A stretch of 64,000 nucleotides of DNA from Obelidium mucronatum (GCA_025765595.1 JAIVFH010000064.1:124001-188000); one strand, 5' to 3'; shown: positions 11,194 through 24,703, counted from the first letter of the stretch. The notes: generated by a model from the sequence alone, not told the origin. A program made the numbers and translations.

Positions 11194-11779
11194 TATTTTG
11201 AGTTTAATGCAATGTTATAAAGTGTTCTTTCTTTCGATGGATTTCCGGGAGTTTTCTGTAAGAGTGTTACGATGGCAGCATAAGACATCCTTGTTTGCCA
11301 CGCTTCTATTGGAATGAGGGTTTGCGACAATCTCCCAACTGAATTTCTTCTGCCAAGCCCAACTGCCGGACGCCAGCACAGTCGTTCAGGGCTGCGGTAG
11401 GGCTATTCACCAAAATGCCTCATCTATGACACATAAATACATGCATTTGAGCTTAATTTTGTGGGAATTAGACAGCTTCAATCAAAAGAGAGCGTGCACG
11501 TGAGCTAATGTCAGAGCCACCCACGAAAGACACTTCCCGCATTTTTTATCCCAAAAGCCACTGACTCGTCCTAGAGGTTGAAGCTTTATAGCACTAGTTT
11601 TGAGATCCTTGATGTGATAGCTCCATCCTTGGGCACCATCAAGGGAAGTGTCAAAAATGTCATCCCTGTAAGAAAAAATTCAATTACGGTCATATGCTCC
11701 ATCTCCAAATTAAATTTTAGAACCAAAAAGAGGATAAAACATTTGGAGACGCTTGACGGAAAAAATTCAATTCGAATCT
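11194..11779. other. Intergenic region upstream of the large chitinase
   Basis: There is no coding frame or RNA gene that I can support. The short open frames here have no recognisable protein pattern. The region presumably contains the chitinase promoter. Confidence 0.6.
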
Positions 11780-14700
11780 ATGTTGTTGCAGGTAGTCACT
11801 CTTGCAGCTGCCGCCATCACATCCGTTAGCGCATTGGCGACTCCACCGGCTGGAGAGAACTTTGCGGGAGGATACGTTTTGTTCGGCAAGAAGGAGAAGT
11901 TGAAGCTCTTGGCTGAGAATGCGGCCAACCTTCCAGTCAACCGTATCTGGCTCTCCTTTGTCCGTCCAGACATGTACTATATCCCTGGATCGAAGAACCT
12001 TGTCGGAACCGGCTTGAACTATGACAAGTACGCTTCACCTTCTTCTATGTTCTCTCTTACCAAACTTCCTTCATCACAGCGACGTTGCTGACTTTGGTTT
12101 CGCTGAAATCAAAAAGTACACCGAAATCCTCCAAGCTGGAGGTGTCGAGGTGTTCCTTTCCATGGGAGGATGGGATTACAACTGTTGGTGAGTTTTTTGC
12201 TGTTGAATTCAAATACTATGACCTATGACTCAACCTTTTTTATAAGGCCATGGGCTTACGCCAAGTACTCCATCGTCGACTATGGAAGCACCACGGCTAC
12301 ATACCAATCTACTATTCAAAAATACGGTGGTGGAGATTTCAAAAAGTGCAATGAATCCAACCAATACTGTTACGCTTGTGAACCAATCACCAACGGAAAC
12401 ACGCCAGATTCCTTCGCTGTCTTCCCTGAACCAGTGAACAGTACCACTTGGAGACAAGCTCAAGCATACGTCACTGCCAACAACAAGATGGGAGTTACTC
12501 CAGAATGGCACTCTGAGTTGATTGGTGGAACGTTCTATGATACCAAGACCGACGGAGTAATTAAGGTTCCTGGATATGGCGATTGGTCCAAGATGGGTCG
12601 TGACCCATACCAGGATCTTGTTTACCTTGCCAAGGATCTTGGTCTTGACGGTATCGATCTCGATTACGAAGAATTCTGGCACGCTGATATGTTCAAGTCT
12701 GACAGTACTGCGCTACGAAACTGTGGAAGCGGATGCACCTTGTATCAGACTGTATTCAAGTACGCCGCTATCCTCGAAGACTTCAGAATCAACGTTCAAA
12801 ACATTTACCCAGAATTGAGAGTTTCCACCGCTGCTTCTGCTGCTGGTGCCTGGGCTGGAACCTGGTGGGGAGGAAACCTTAAGGGTATTACCCTTCACAT
12901 GGTTCCCATCCTACCCAGATCTAGTTCAGTGGGTTGGAACTGGTCCCAACGCTGGTGGTTGGAACGTCATGTCTTACGATTTGTCTGGAAGCACTGTCAA
13001 CTGCCCCCCTGCCCCTGCTACTTGCGATCTTGCTGGTCAAGTCGACTTCTATATGGCTCAATACATTAAGGCTGGAGTTCAGGCCAACGTTGGTTACGAA
13101 ATCGGTACACCTGCTGTAAGTACATAAACCTTCTGAATTTGATGATTGATACGATTCTCTCTCGTGTAGTACCCTCCAGCGTCTGACAAGGTTCACCAAT
13201 TGCCATTGACCAACACCCTTGCCGGCAAAATCCTGTCAAACACCCAGCCAAACTACAAGGGAGGATTCTTCTGGGAACTCTTCAAGGGACAGGGCGAGAA
13301 CACCGATGCGCCAGTGAACGTTCTGGCTCAAGCCCTATGTAAGCAGGTTCTCGGAGCTTCAACCAAGCGTTGTTCCGGATCTCTTCCAACGCTTGATGGT
13401 GCCGCCAGTTTACCAGGATCAAGCACTGACATTACTATTGGTCCATCGACCGGAACTCCGCCATCTGGTCCTCCACCATGTTATGCGCCATTCGTTCCAG
13501 CAACTCAATACACCAAGGACATGACTGCTGAATACAAGGGTTACAACTACAAGGTGGCCTACTGGGTTATTTTGGGTACCACTCCAGACACACCATCGGC
13601 TGGTTGGGTTCAAGAAGGGTAAGCTCAAGTAAATTTTCTATCTTCATTGTTGATTTTAAATGAATTTCTACGGTTTTTCAGTTTGTGTAAGGCTGCGCCA
13701 GTTACCACCTCTGCAGCTCCAAAGACTACCACCACTACCACCACTACCACTGCTGCACGAACCACGACGGCCACTACCACAACTGTTGCCACCACTACGA
13801 CTACTACCTACCAACCTACCACCACCACCACTGCTGCACCAACCACCACCACCACTGCTGCACCAACCACCACCACCACTGCTGCTCCATCCACCACCAC
13901 CACTGTCGAAACGACAACGACAACTGCTCCACCAACCTTAACTACTGTTGCACCAAGCACTACCACTGTTGCACCAACCACCACTGTGGCACCAACCACC
14001 ACTATTGCTACCACCTCCACCTGTTCCAGCTATTTTCACCACTTACACTCCTGCTACGACCACAACTGCTACTTTTACTGCTTGCTATGCTGCCTGGGAC
14101 GCCACCATCGACTACCCAGATGGTGCTTTGGTAAGCTACAACGGTGTCAACTTCAAGAAGTGGGTGAACTTGTACCCGATTCCTGGTGAAAGTGATGCCG
14201 ACGGAGGTTGGACTGTTGTTGGACAATGCCAAGATGTCCAAACAAGCACCGCTGCTATCTCTACAACCACTGTCGCTCCAGCTACTACTACCAGCAGTAC
14301 TCTCCAAGTTGCCACTACTACTACTGTTGCTACAGCTGCCACTACAACAACTGAGGCTGCCACTACTTCCACTACTGATGTGCCAACTACCACTACCACT
14401 GCTGTTCCAACCACCGCAACGACCACCACTGCTGCTCCAACCACCACAACGACCACCACTGTCGCTCCAACTACGACAACTACCACCACTTCTGCTCCAA
14501 CCACCACAACCACCACAACTGCTGCCCCAACTACCACAACTACAACCACAACTACTACCACTGCTGCTCCAACTACCACAACTACAACCACAACTACTGC
14601 TGCTGCCACAACGACCAAGGCCACAACAACCACTACCACCACGACCGTTGCTTCGCCAACCCCAACTTCAAACTTGCCATACTGTTATGAGCCATACAAG

Positions 14701-16246
14701 GCTGGACAAACTTACAGCCCTGCTACTGGGACTCAGGCCAGTTTGAACGGCGTTAACTACGTTGCCAAATACTACACTAGCTCCACCCCACCAGGTGGTG
14801 ACTGGAACACTGAAGGCCCATGTACTCCTCCACCACCACCACCTCCAGCTTCTGCCATTTGCTTCCCCAGATACTTGGCTGGATCAACATACAGCAAGGA
14901 CGCTATTGTTAGCTCCGACGGTGTCAACTACCAAGCCAAGTACCAGACCAACGCCAACCCAGCCACCAGCCAAGACTGGATCAAGAACGATCGTTGCAAT
15001 GTCACCACTTTGGAGCCAAGACCTTTCACTACTCCAGGAGTTATCGGTTACTGGGCTCAATGGGCTCCATACACTCGTCCATCTACTCGTATTGATCTTT
15101 TGGACTTGTCTGGATTCAACACCATCAACTACGCCTTTTTGAACGCCCTTAGAGACGGTTCCTTGCAAAGCTTCGACTCTTGGGCTGACGGTCTGCACAT
15201 TACTCGTTTGACTGGTACCGTTCGTGCCAAGTACCCCAACTTGCGCACAATCATTTCCGTTGGAGGTTGGTCTGGTTCCAGATACTTCTCCACTATTGCC
15301 GCAAGTGCCACCGCCACCGCCAACTTTGTCAAGAACATCAAGCAGTACATTTACGATAATGGATTCGACGGTGTTGACCTCGATTGGGAACACCCAGGTG
15401 GTGGAGGTTTGGATTGTAACGATGTCACCAAGCAAGATGCCGTCAACTACGTCAAGCTCTTGAAGGCGCTCCGTGAAGGACTTGGCCCTAACATTTCCCT
15501 CTCCATTGCTGCTTCTGCCAACACTGACACTTACATTGTGGACGGAGTCAACCAACTCCCAGAAATGATCAAGTACTTGTCCTACATCCAAGTCATGACC
15601 TACGACTTCTACGGATCCTGGTCTCCTTACTCTGACTTCAACTCCCCATTGTACTCCCCACGTCCAACTGACCCAGCCCAGCCTGAACTCAACGGCAGAA
15701 AATGGTCTATTGCCGGCTCCCTCAGAGACTTTGAAAACGCTGGAGTTCCAAAGTCCAAGCTTGTTCCAGGTATTGGATTCTACGGTCGTTCCTGGGTTGT
15801 CGAAGGTGGCGAAAACAACGGTCTTTACCAACACTGTGCCGGCGCCAAGTCTGTCAACGCATCTTGCCCAGCGATTCAAGGAGATGTTTTGGATGATGTC
15901 TGGAACGACCCATGTGGTGGTGCTTCCCGCTCTGGTGTTTGGATGTACCAGAACTTGCGTGGTGTTACCACCGAAGTCCGTCAACAGGCCAACTGCCCCA
16001 CTTGCCGGTGCTGATCCACTTGTCGCTACTAACGGATGGATCAGAAAGTACTACGACTTTGCTGAGAGCCCAACCTTGTACAACCCAACCACCAAGCAAT
16101 TCATCAGTTACGATGACCCATACTCTATTGAGAAGAAGTCTGCTTGGTCCAAGACTACTGGTTACGGTGGCATCATGACTTGGGAGCTTGACCAAGATTA
16201 CAAGCATGAAATGATCAATGCTATGCGCAAGGGATGGGGTGTTTAG
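11780..16246 (+). CDS. Secreted modular chitinase with two GH18 catalytic domains and four chitin-binding-like modules
   Basis: The ATG at 11780 starts a signal peptide (MLLQVVTLAAAAITSVSALA). GH18 domain 1 follows, with FLSMGGWDYN and the catalytic motif DGIDLDYE (near 12645-12670). Then come four modules of about 50 aa of the form C-x3-F/Y...G-x-N-Y/F...W...C (near 13480, 14080, 14680, 14860). Two long Thr-rich linkers (13700-14030, 14240-14660) separate the first three. GH18 domain 2 has SVGGWSGS and DGVDLDWE (near 15370), ending at 16246. Modules of this CBM5/12-like pattern tether chitinases to chitin. At least four introns occur in the 5' part. Frame breaks near 12912, about 14015 and 16000 must be bridged, but no other stop separates the two catalytic halves, so one polypeptide of about 1,400 aa is most likely. 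Two adjacent genes fused by error is the alternative. Confidence 0.85.
13700..14660 (+). repeat. Thr-rich trinucleotide-repeat linkers within the chitinase
   Basis: Degenerate ACC/ACT/ACA runs with periodic GCTGCTCCA units encode Thr-rich linkers (TTTTTAAPTTTTTAAP-like). They are interrupted at about 14080-14220 by one chitin-binding-like module. Such linkers are usually O-mannosylated in fungi. The low complexity makes indels here hard to trust. Confidence 0.85.
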
Positions 16247-16511
16247 AAAAAAGTAGTCGTTTTCATTTTCCGATTCCTTTTCTTTTACTCTTTTTCTAAA
16301 ACTCTTGAATTGAATGCGAATATAGAAGGCAATTGCGCTGTGCGCCCTTGTTATTTAACGTATATCTTTAATAATTATTATTGACTTGATTCGAATAGGC
16401 GGTTTTTAACGTATTAGACCGTTCTTCAGTTGCTTTTGAAGTATTGATATCTCGTGTTTGAGAGCAAACCAATCAATCGGATTTTATCGAAGAATTCGCG
16501 TCAACACAGAA

Positions 16512-17862
16512 TCAATGACCCATTAACCCCTTCTCAGTTGGTGCTAAAACATCCCCAAAAGCATCATAATCCAAAAATCCAAAATCACAACACTGTTCAA
16601 CAGCCCCCCAATCAATCAATTGCTTAATATCCCTTCCAAACGCCAACTGATTCGCGTTTTTGAATGACAACCCCTCTTTAATCCGTAAACCCAAAACAAT
16701 CAACTCTCTCATCATATCCCATTCGCTCATCCAGTTCACAACTTGTCGCCCACTACTACCACCGATTTCATTGCACTGCGATATATATGTCTTCAAGTTC
16801 GTGAAACTCGCTGTTCGGAACCTGCTTCCCGTCAACGCATCAGAAAGCCTTCCATGCGCACCAGGACCAACACCCATATAATCCCAACCTCTCCAATATG
16901 CTAGATTGTGAATACTCTCGTGACCAGGCCTCGCGTAATTCGAGACTTCGTAATGGTGTAACCGCGTTTTGGTGTGAACCAACTCGACAGCGGTTTCATA
17001 CATCTCTGCTGTGGCGTCACAAGTTCCAGAAACATTGAATCCAGCAAGTTTCGCAGATTTCCAAAGTGGAGTTCCAGGTTCGTATGTTAGCTGATACAGG
17101 GACATGTGGGTCAATGCATCATCTGGGATTGATTCAATCACGGCTGTTAAATCCTCTTTCCATTCCTGAACAGATTGGTTCGGGATTCCAAACATTAAAT
17201 CGCAAGAGACTGTTGTTCTCTTTGTTGGATCGTGATTGTCAAAGACTTTATAAGCGTGGTTCAGTGTTTTCCAGGCTTTCGTGCCAGAATGATCGCGACC
17301 AAGGAATGAGAGATGGTTTGTACGGAAAGATTGGATTCCGATGCTGAGACGTGTGATTCCAGATTCTTTGAAGGATTCCAAGGTTTGTTCAGAGAGGGAG
17401 GAGGGGTTTCCTTCAAGTGCGATTTCGAGTTGGGGTGAAGTGGCGATAGATAGTTTTATGAGGCTGATGATTGACTTTATGGATGCTGGAGGCATCTTTT
17501 TAAAAAAAAATGAAAGAGTCGCATGAGTTGGGTATGGAGAAGACTGCTGCAAACAAACCAAACTTGGCGTTCCTCCGCCAAAATGGATGCTTGTGGCTGT
17601 ATAGTCCAATAGCGGGCTCAAGTTCTTGAATGAATGAATCAAATCTTTTTCGATCGCGGCAGTTAATGCGGCATTGGTGCTTGCGATGTCATCACTCTTT
17701 TTGGGCAGACGAAGTTTGTTGAACGAACAGTAAGGACAAAGCCTTGAAAACACAAGGAAAAGCCTTAATATTTCAAATGCTTTTTTAAGTCAAGAATTAG
17801 ATGTTTACTTGCTTCAAGCAGAAGGGCCAGTGTATGTATATTGCAAGATTTCGTTTTATCAT
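16512..17862 (-). CDS. HemW/RSAD1-type radical SAM protein (oxygen-independent coproporphyrinogen oxidase-like)
   Basis: Exon 1 (17813-17862) encodes MIKRNLAIYIHWPFCL. Joining it to the exon from 17742 gives CLKLCPYC, the CX3CX2C motif that binds the radical-SAM 4Fe-4S cluster. The join requires a GC-AG intron (GCAAGT...CAAG, 17743-17812); a GT alternative would give a four-residue spacing. GGGTPS, IGIQSF and the HHYEVSNYARPG segment complete the HemN/HemW pattern. Family members bind heme and are thought to act as heme chaperones, mitochondrial in eukaryotes. A second short intron interrupts after GGGTPSL. The C-terminus is at 16512. No frame breaks were seen. It is tail-to-tail with the chitinase. 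Confidence 0.9.
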
Positions 17863-17916
17863 GATTTACGAAAAAACAAAACAAAAAAAGAAACAAAAAA
17901 AAAGGACAGCCTTCAT

Positions 17917-19002
17917 TTAAAATGATCTCTTTAAGACTGTCTCCAAATGAGGAATAGACGGTATGGCCCCATCTGTTTCACATGCTATGCCAGAAGCTGC
18001 AGTTGCAATTTTCATGGCATATTCGAAGGCATTTGGTAGGTTGTCCTTTGTTGCCGATGCATACGTAGCGAGAAAGAATCCGACGAATGTATCTCCCGCG
18101 CCTGGATTAAAGAGCATTTTAAAAGTTGCAATCAGACGCGTAGAAATGGAGACTTCAACCTGTAGTGTCCTTCACGAGACAAGAGTGCAGCGCTGGCACT
18201 TGAATATACGCGACTTCCGTCCGATTACTAGTAATAATCTTTCGATGTGCCGCTGATGCACCAATCTCGCCGCGTGTAACGATTACCGCATCCAATGAAG
18301 GAACGAGATTCATGACAGGAGTAGCCAAGTCATCCCCATCACAAGCCCTCCCGGAAAGAGCAAAAATAAGCGCACGCGCTTCGCCTTCATTCAGAATCAA
18401 TACATCAACATTGTCTAGCGGATATTCCGCAATATTCGGTGGACACGGCGCAGGATTGAAAACAACCTTCATTTCCCGATCTTTTGCTGCTTTAATGATT
18501 TCAGACACATTGTTGATTTCGTTTTGAATGAGCAAGTAGTCATCCTTTCCGAATGTCGCAAGGCTTTTTGTGATGTGTTCTGGTGGGATCGCTGTGTTTG
18601 CACCAGGAACAAGGACAATAGCATTATCGCCCTGATTGTCTTTTTGAATGATGGCGCATCCAGAGTTGTGGCTGCTTGAAATGAGAATTGAAGAAGTGTC
18701 GATATTGTTTTCGTTCAAAAGATCCACTAGCCACGTCCCGTCTTTGCCAACTTGGCCCACTAAAAACAGCATGAGATGAGAAATGAGGTCATGAGTTGCG
18801 TTATGTCATTCGTACCGTGATGAATCGCAATATTGGCAGTCGCAGCTCTAGCCAATGCCACTGACTGGTTTGCTCCCTTCCCTCCTGGATATTCAGCATA
18901 GCTCAACGAAGCTATTGTTTCGCCTTTTTTAACGATCGATGGAACAGCGAATACTTTGTCAATGTTTAGCGATCCAAAACAGACGATTCTCTGTTTGTGC
19001 AT
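17917..19002 (-). CDS. Ribokinase (PfkB family)
   Basis: The start MHKQRIVCFGSLNIDKVF at 19002 and the GGKGANQSVALARA motif (PfkB signature 1) are followed, after a short intron, by VGQVGKDGTWLVDLL. The second signature DTTGAGDTFVGFFLA is restored exactly by removing the intron near 18110-18165. The Asp of GAGD is the catalytic base that phosphorylates D-ribose at O5 with ATP. NEGEARAL, typical of ribokinases, is also present. The length of roughly 310 aa is normal and there are no frame breaks. The start is 87 bp from the divergently transcribed chitin synthase start, so the two probably share a promoter region. Confidence 0.92.
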
Positions 19003-19089
19003 TTTGAGAGAGTTGAGTGAGAGAACCCTGATTATGAAAACAATCACACTCTCGTTGGCTATTTCCAAAAGAGATCTATCTTACTCAAA

Positions 19090-22000
19090 ATGAAACCTGG
19101 ACGAAACGTGTCTGCAACAAAAACGAACTCTTCATTTGGCGGGCGCCAGTTTCAGGCAGACTTGGGTCCTGACTTGTCAATGCATTCTCTTGAAAATAAT
19201 ACCGACGAATCATTGGTCAATACTGCTTCCATCACGTCCACTCTTGCACTGCGTCTTTCAAAGGGAATCATGTACACTCGAATCGGAACGCGTGTTATGG
19301 TTGTATTGAATCCTTGCCGGGATTTGGAAAACGTTGAAGGAGTTATTCATCAGCGAGTTTCAGAATTTCGCGGCGATGCCGCTTCGCAATCGTCTGCTCA
19401 ATTGGACGGGTCGCCATTGTCATCATTGAATCCGCATTTACTCGAAACTGTTGAAAACGCGTATATTCATTTGATTCAAGAAAAGAAGGATCAGACTATT
19501 CTGCTGCTGTAAGTGCATATTTCTTTTTGTACTAGTTTGTATCTTGCTAATGAATTCAATCGCAGTGGGAAATCCGGGTCAGGAAAGAGCCGCACTCACT
19601 CACTCCTCATCGACCACCTTCTCGCGCTCTCTTCCCCTCTGCCCAAGCTCGCTGCCCGCATCCGCCTTCTTTCTCCGCTTTTTCCGCTCCTTGGCGGGTT
19701 CGAAGCGCGGCGCCTCTGTCGAGCTCCAGTTTTCCTCGCGCGGCGCATTCGTCGGCGCCAAAGTCGTTTTGGTTTCGTGTAACGCCGTCTCGTGTAACAC
19801 CGCCTTGTGTAACGTCGACCTGGCGGCCTTTGGCGCGGCTTTCGGCGTGCGCCCGAAAGACGTCGCCGCCGTCGATGCTCTTCGGGCGGCCGTCGCTGCG
19901 CTGCGCCGCGTCGCGTTTGTTGACAATGCCGGCGAAGCAGCGCCGGCGGTGAAAGACGGCGACGACGCGATTGGAAAACTGGCGCAGCTGCTGGGTGCTG
20001 ACAAATCGAAACTATCCGAGATGCTCGTCAGCAGATTTGTCAGCACAGAGACACACGCGGAATAAGCTGCTTCTCTGTTGTTCTCTCGGCCAAGGAGGCC
20101 GCAAACCAACGAGATGCGCTCATCTACGCCCTCAACGACCAAATTGTCAACTGGATAGTGTTTCGCATCAACAAGAAGATTTGCATGGAAGGAAGTTACT
20201 GGATATGCAAATTACATTCACGTCCTTGATTTTCCCGGAGTGCGTGTCCCGCCCGCCAAAGGACTATCTTTGGGCTTGAGTGACTTGACAACTCAATACG
20301 TCAATTCCAAATTTCAACAACTCGCGTCGAAATGTGTCTACAGCAACGAATTATTCAAGGAAGAAGGGATAAGTGGTTCAGCTGATTTACCTATGGACTC
20401 AGATGTCGTCCCTGAGACTCAGCTTCTGTCCCTTCTTGGGCAGCATACAACCAAAATGGCCGAACGCGCGCAAGGAAATCGTAATTTTGACGAAGAGTTT
20501 CTCAATGAATGTGGCAGAAACAATGAATGATTACTGCGAACGAGCACATGACGAAAAGCAGCAATTACTATTCAGCCTCAAAAAGGATTCCAGCGCCATC
20601 GAGAAAGTACCAACCAGCGCATTTGACGTTCAGCCGCTCACGTTCTCAGTAGAAGATTGGGTCTCATCGAACGATTCTGGGAAACGTATTCTTCATGAGT
20701 TGATTCGTATCCGTGAATTGACGCAGTCTTCTACAGCAAAATCCGTGCACTCAGATTCTATCCTTGATCAAATCTTGAATATGGGAATTGACATGCACGA
20801 CACGAGTTCAATTTCCGCCAACCTTGTTACCACACTCACAGACCTATCTGAATCTGTCCAAGATACCAATGTTTGGACCATTGCTCACTTGTGTGTGTCG
20901 GATGTAGAAAATTCATCAAGACTGGATCCATATGTTGTCGCTCGTCAAGTACAGGAATTGAAACTCGTGGATATAGCTCATTCATTGGGACCAATGTACA
21001 CGTGCCATATGCCTGCCCGCGAATTTGCCGATCGTTTCGGAATTTGCGCTATGGATGTCGATTCCATGAGCTGGGACACGAAAGGTGGCCCTGTGACAAC
21101 ATGTGCGGCGATTGCTCTTGCGTTTGGGTATTCAAATGCAGACTTGCTCATTGGAAAAACTAATGTATTCTTGTCGGAACCGGCGTGGCGAGAGTTGGAA
21201 GCGCATTTAGGATTGTTGGACATGAAACGACATGAAGCACTTGCGGAAGAAGCATCTTCAATTCGAGACATTGAGATTGTGATAGAGTCTGTTAATGGGG
21301 ACTCTCCTGATGATTCTTCAGGGAAAGAGTCAAAGAATGTGGAGCCCTTGAGAGAAATTCGGGCTGGGACAATTCCATCTACGGCAGCAGCAAAAAATAT
21401 CGAACCGGCGACAAAGTCGAGGAAGCGATGGCTCTGTTTAACTTGGAGTCTAACATGGTTCATACCTGGACTCGCTTTGAGGGTTTGCTGCAAAATGAAG
21501 AGAAAGGATGTTCAGATTGCATGGAGGGAGAAAGTCACAGTAAGTTTCTGAAATTGTTTAAACTTTTTTGACTGAATCTGTTCCCCCGTAATTATTTAGC
21601 TTTGCATTATTTCTGCTGCTACATGTGCTATTGTTTTGTTTCTTATTATCGGTCTTGGTCGCATTCTCTGCCCACTTCAAAAAGTTTTGTCTCAAGGAGA
21701 ACTGGATGGTATGACAGATATCAATAAGCCAGTCGTTGCAATGTATGGTGCCTACTACCAGATTCCAGATGTGATCAAGGACCACGTAGTAAATCAAAAC
21801 TACTTGAACGTTGCAGCAATGAAGCAGGTTTGAATATCCTTCTATGTTTAATTTATATAAACTCACAAAATTTTGTGACAACAGACCGTCCTTGGCCAAG
21901 ATGTGTCCGCAATGTTCTACAAAACAACTGTATGGTCGAACTACTGCAAACTCCCCCAGCCATCTGGCTTCGACAATATTATCCGCACGATTCCGAAAAG

Positions 22001-24703
22001 CGCAATGAAAGTCTGGTACCCACACCAAGGAAACGATGCGAAAAACAATAACAAACCAATTGATTATATCCAAAATATTGCGTACATGAAAAAAGGAATG
22101 GTGGCTCGCGACACGCGGTGGATTCAAGAGTTCCTTGGTGCGGATCCTTTAAATAATAAGTTGATTGTGGCCTATGGAAATGTCTATGATTTGAGCTCTT
22201 ATTCGTCTCCAACAAATACGAATGGATTTCTGGGGACGAATATTGGAAAGATTTTGGATCAGTTGGGGGTGAGCTTTCATTTGTTCTCGTGAAAAATGAT
22301 AGAAAATGATGGGTCAATGTTAACCACACCCAATTTTTTTCTATAGGGAAGCGGCGCGGACGCCACTTTATTCATGGAACAAGTTCGAAAACTGGAAGGA
22401 AATCAAAAGTTCCAAGCTTACATGGGGTGCATGAATGGATTATTTCTTCACTGGCGTCGTCGATCACCGAATGGATCAAGCTTGCTTGATTTCAAACTAT
22501 ATAATGTTGACTGCAAGCAGTATTCTCGTCTTGATTATTGGATTGAAGGTAAAAATTATTACTTCCTGCATAAATTGTAGTCAAAACTTTGGAAATTAAC
22601 ATATTCCCAAGTTTTTCACTGCTTTGCAATGTGCTGGTCGTCGAAACCCAGAAAACCATGACCGATATGTGCTTGTGCAGGTTCCTTGTTATACGGAGGG
22701 AAAAGAGAGTTTATTGAGAACTTTTGAGTCTGTGTTGATGTCTTCGTACCAAGATTCTAGGAAGTTATTATTTGTTATTGCTGATGGGTATGTGTTTTTT
22801 TTTCGCGCATCTTTCTCAATTAATTGGCTTATGTGATAGAATGATTGTTGGGTCTGGAAACGATCGTCCCACACCTCAAATCGTCCTTGAAGTTCTTGGC
22901 TGGAATGGTCCTGAACCTGAAGCTGTTTTGTTTCAGTCTCTTGGGGAGGGAATGAAGCAGATGAATATGGCCAAGGTTGCTTTTTGATCTCCTTAACGAT
23001 TTCTGGCTCTTTATTAAAAAGGACCTTCATTTCAAATTTAGATATATTCTGGGTACTACTCCATCTTATCGAAAGCAATGCCATATATTGTGGTCAGTAA
23101 AGTTGGCACACCTACTGAATCAAACAGGCCGGGAAATAGGTTCGTTTTTTATTTGGTTGCGTTTTTCCCAGAACGTAGAAGTAACCAATGTTTTTTTAAG
23201 AGGAAAGCGCGATTCTCAACTCCTCATTATGCGATTCCTCAACCATATTCAAATGGATACTGAAATGAGTCCCATGGAGCTTGAATTGGTGCGCCATTTC
23301 CGGGAAGGTTTACAAATGGATCCAAGATGGTTCGAGTATATTCTCTGGATTGATGCTGACACCGTGATTTATCGTGACGCCATCAACCGCCTTGTTGCCT
23401 GTTTGATTAGTGACTCAAAGGTAAGATAGCAATTATTTTTCCATCTTTTTTATTCCGATATTTATCTTTTGGTTCGTTTTGTGTTTCAGGTTATTGGAAT
23501 TTGTGGAGAAACTCAAGTCGGAAACGAAATGGAAAGCTGGGTGACCATGATTCAAGTGTATGAATACTTCATTTCACACCATCTTTCAAAACAATTTGAG
23601 TCAGTGTTCGGAGCTGTTACTTGTTTACCGTGCGCATCGTTTTCAGATTTTTTGCTTTGTTTTGCTACATCCAAACTAATCGTTCTCCCCGTCCATATAC
23701 AGAGGATGCTTTTCTATGTATCGCATTCGATCTTCCAACAAAACGGCCTACCTGATCTCCAACGACGTGATTCGCGACTTCTCCATCAACCAAGTCGACA
23801 CACTCCACTTGAAAAACTTGCTACACTTGGGAGAAGACCGATACCTCACAACCCTCATGATGAAGCATTTCCCAGGACACAAGCTTTCCTTTTCTCCCGA
23901 CGCAAAATGCAAGACACAGGCGCCAGCACGATGGAAAGTGTTTGTGAGTCAGCGTCGACGATGGATTAACTCTACGGTGCATACACTTTTTGAATTGATA
24001 ATGCTTCCGCAGTTGTGTGGATGTTGTCTGTTTTCAATGAGAGTTGTTGTTTTTATCGACCTGTTTTCAACTCTGGCTCAACCTTCTGGTTCGTATTTTC
24101 TTTTGCTTTCGTTGATATAAAAATGACGCTAAAAACGAGAATTTTTCGACAGCTCTTGCCTATTTCGCTTACTTGGTTTATTCTGCTGTGTCGGATGAGT
24201 CTCGAGGAGTTCCCTTGTTTTCATTGATCATGATTGCAGCAATTTACGGCGTCCAACTCGTTATCTTTATGCTCAAGGGAGAGTTTCAGCATTTGGGATG
24301 GATGATGATTGTATGTATTTGCTGCTTTAGTTTTTGTGTTCTGTGTGAACAAGATTAATTCTCTTTTTTTTAAAAAGTACATATTCGCCATACCAATCTA
24401 CAGTTTCTACCTCCCAATTTATTCCTTTTGGCACTTTGATGACTTTTCGTGGGGGAATACGCGTATTGTTGTGGATCAAAACGGTGGAAGAGTTTATGAA
24501 CATGCTGAAGAAACGGTCAGTTCCTCTCCTTCCCCTTCACTGCCTCCTTCTTTTTTTTTATTCTATCTTTTTTTAATACTTACTGTGGTTAGTTTGATGC
24601 TTCCTTGATTCCCTTGAAAAAGTGGTCAGTCAAGGAACAGGAATTAATTATTCAACAGATGCAACAGGAGAAAAAAGGGCTCAGCAAATCTCTGAATGTA
24701 TGA
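19090..24703 (+). CDS. Chitin synthase with N-terminal myosin-motor-like domain (class V/VII type)
   Basis: The start [20 protein letters not shown] leads into a degenerate myosin-like motor: [18 protein letters not shown], a P-loop GKSGSGKS formed across the 19509-19565 intron, VELQFSSRG and VLDFPG. Two TM segments, a cytochrome-b5-like region ([21 protein letters not shown]) and the GT2 catalytic domain follow: [54 protein letters not shown] and the signature QRRRW. C-terminal TM helices and WGNTRIVV follow; it ends at 24703 with no DEK_C domain visible. The enzyme polymerises chitin from UDP-GlcNAc at the plasma membrane. Many introns of 40-70 nt were read. Several one-base frame breaks lie in the motor part (about 19690, 20060, 20185, 20520) and one near 22625. 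The segment 19600-20080 is conspicuously GC-rich. Confidence 0.93.

Noticed and set aside
13808..14642. Long Val-rich minus-strand open frames
   Set aside because: They are the antisense of the chitinase's Thr-rich linkers; poly-Val results from reading ACC repeats backwards.
14884..15984. 366-codon minus-strand open frame opposite GH18 domain 2
   Set aside because: It mirrors strong codon bias of the sense chitinase; the sense strand has clear GH18 motifs.
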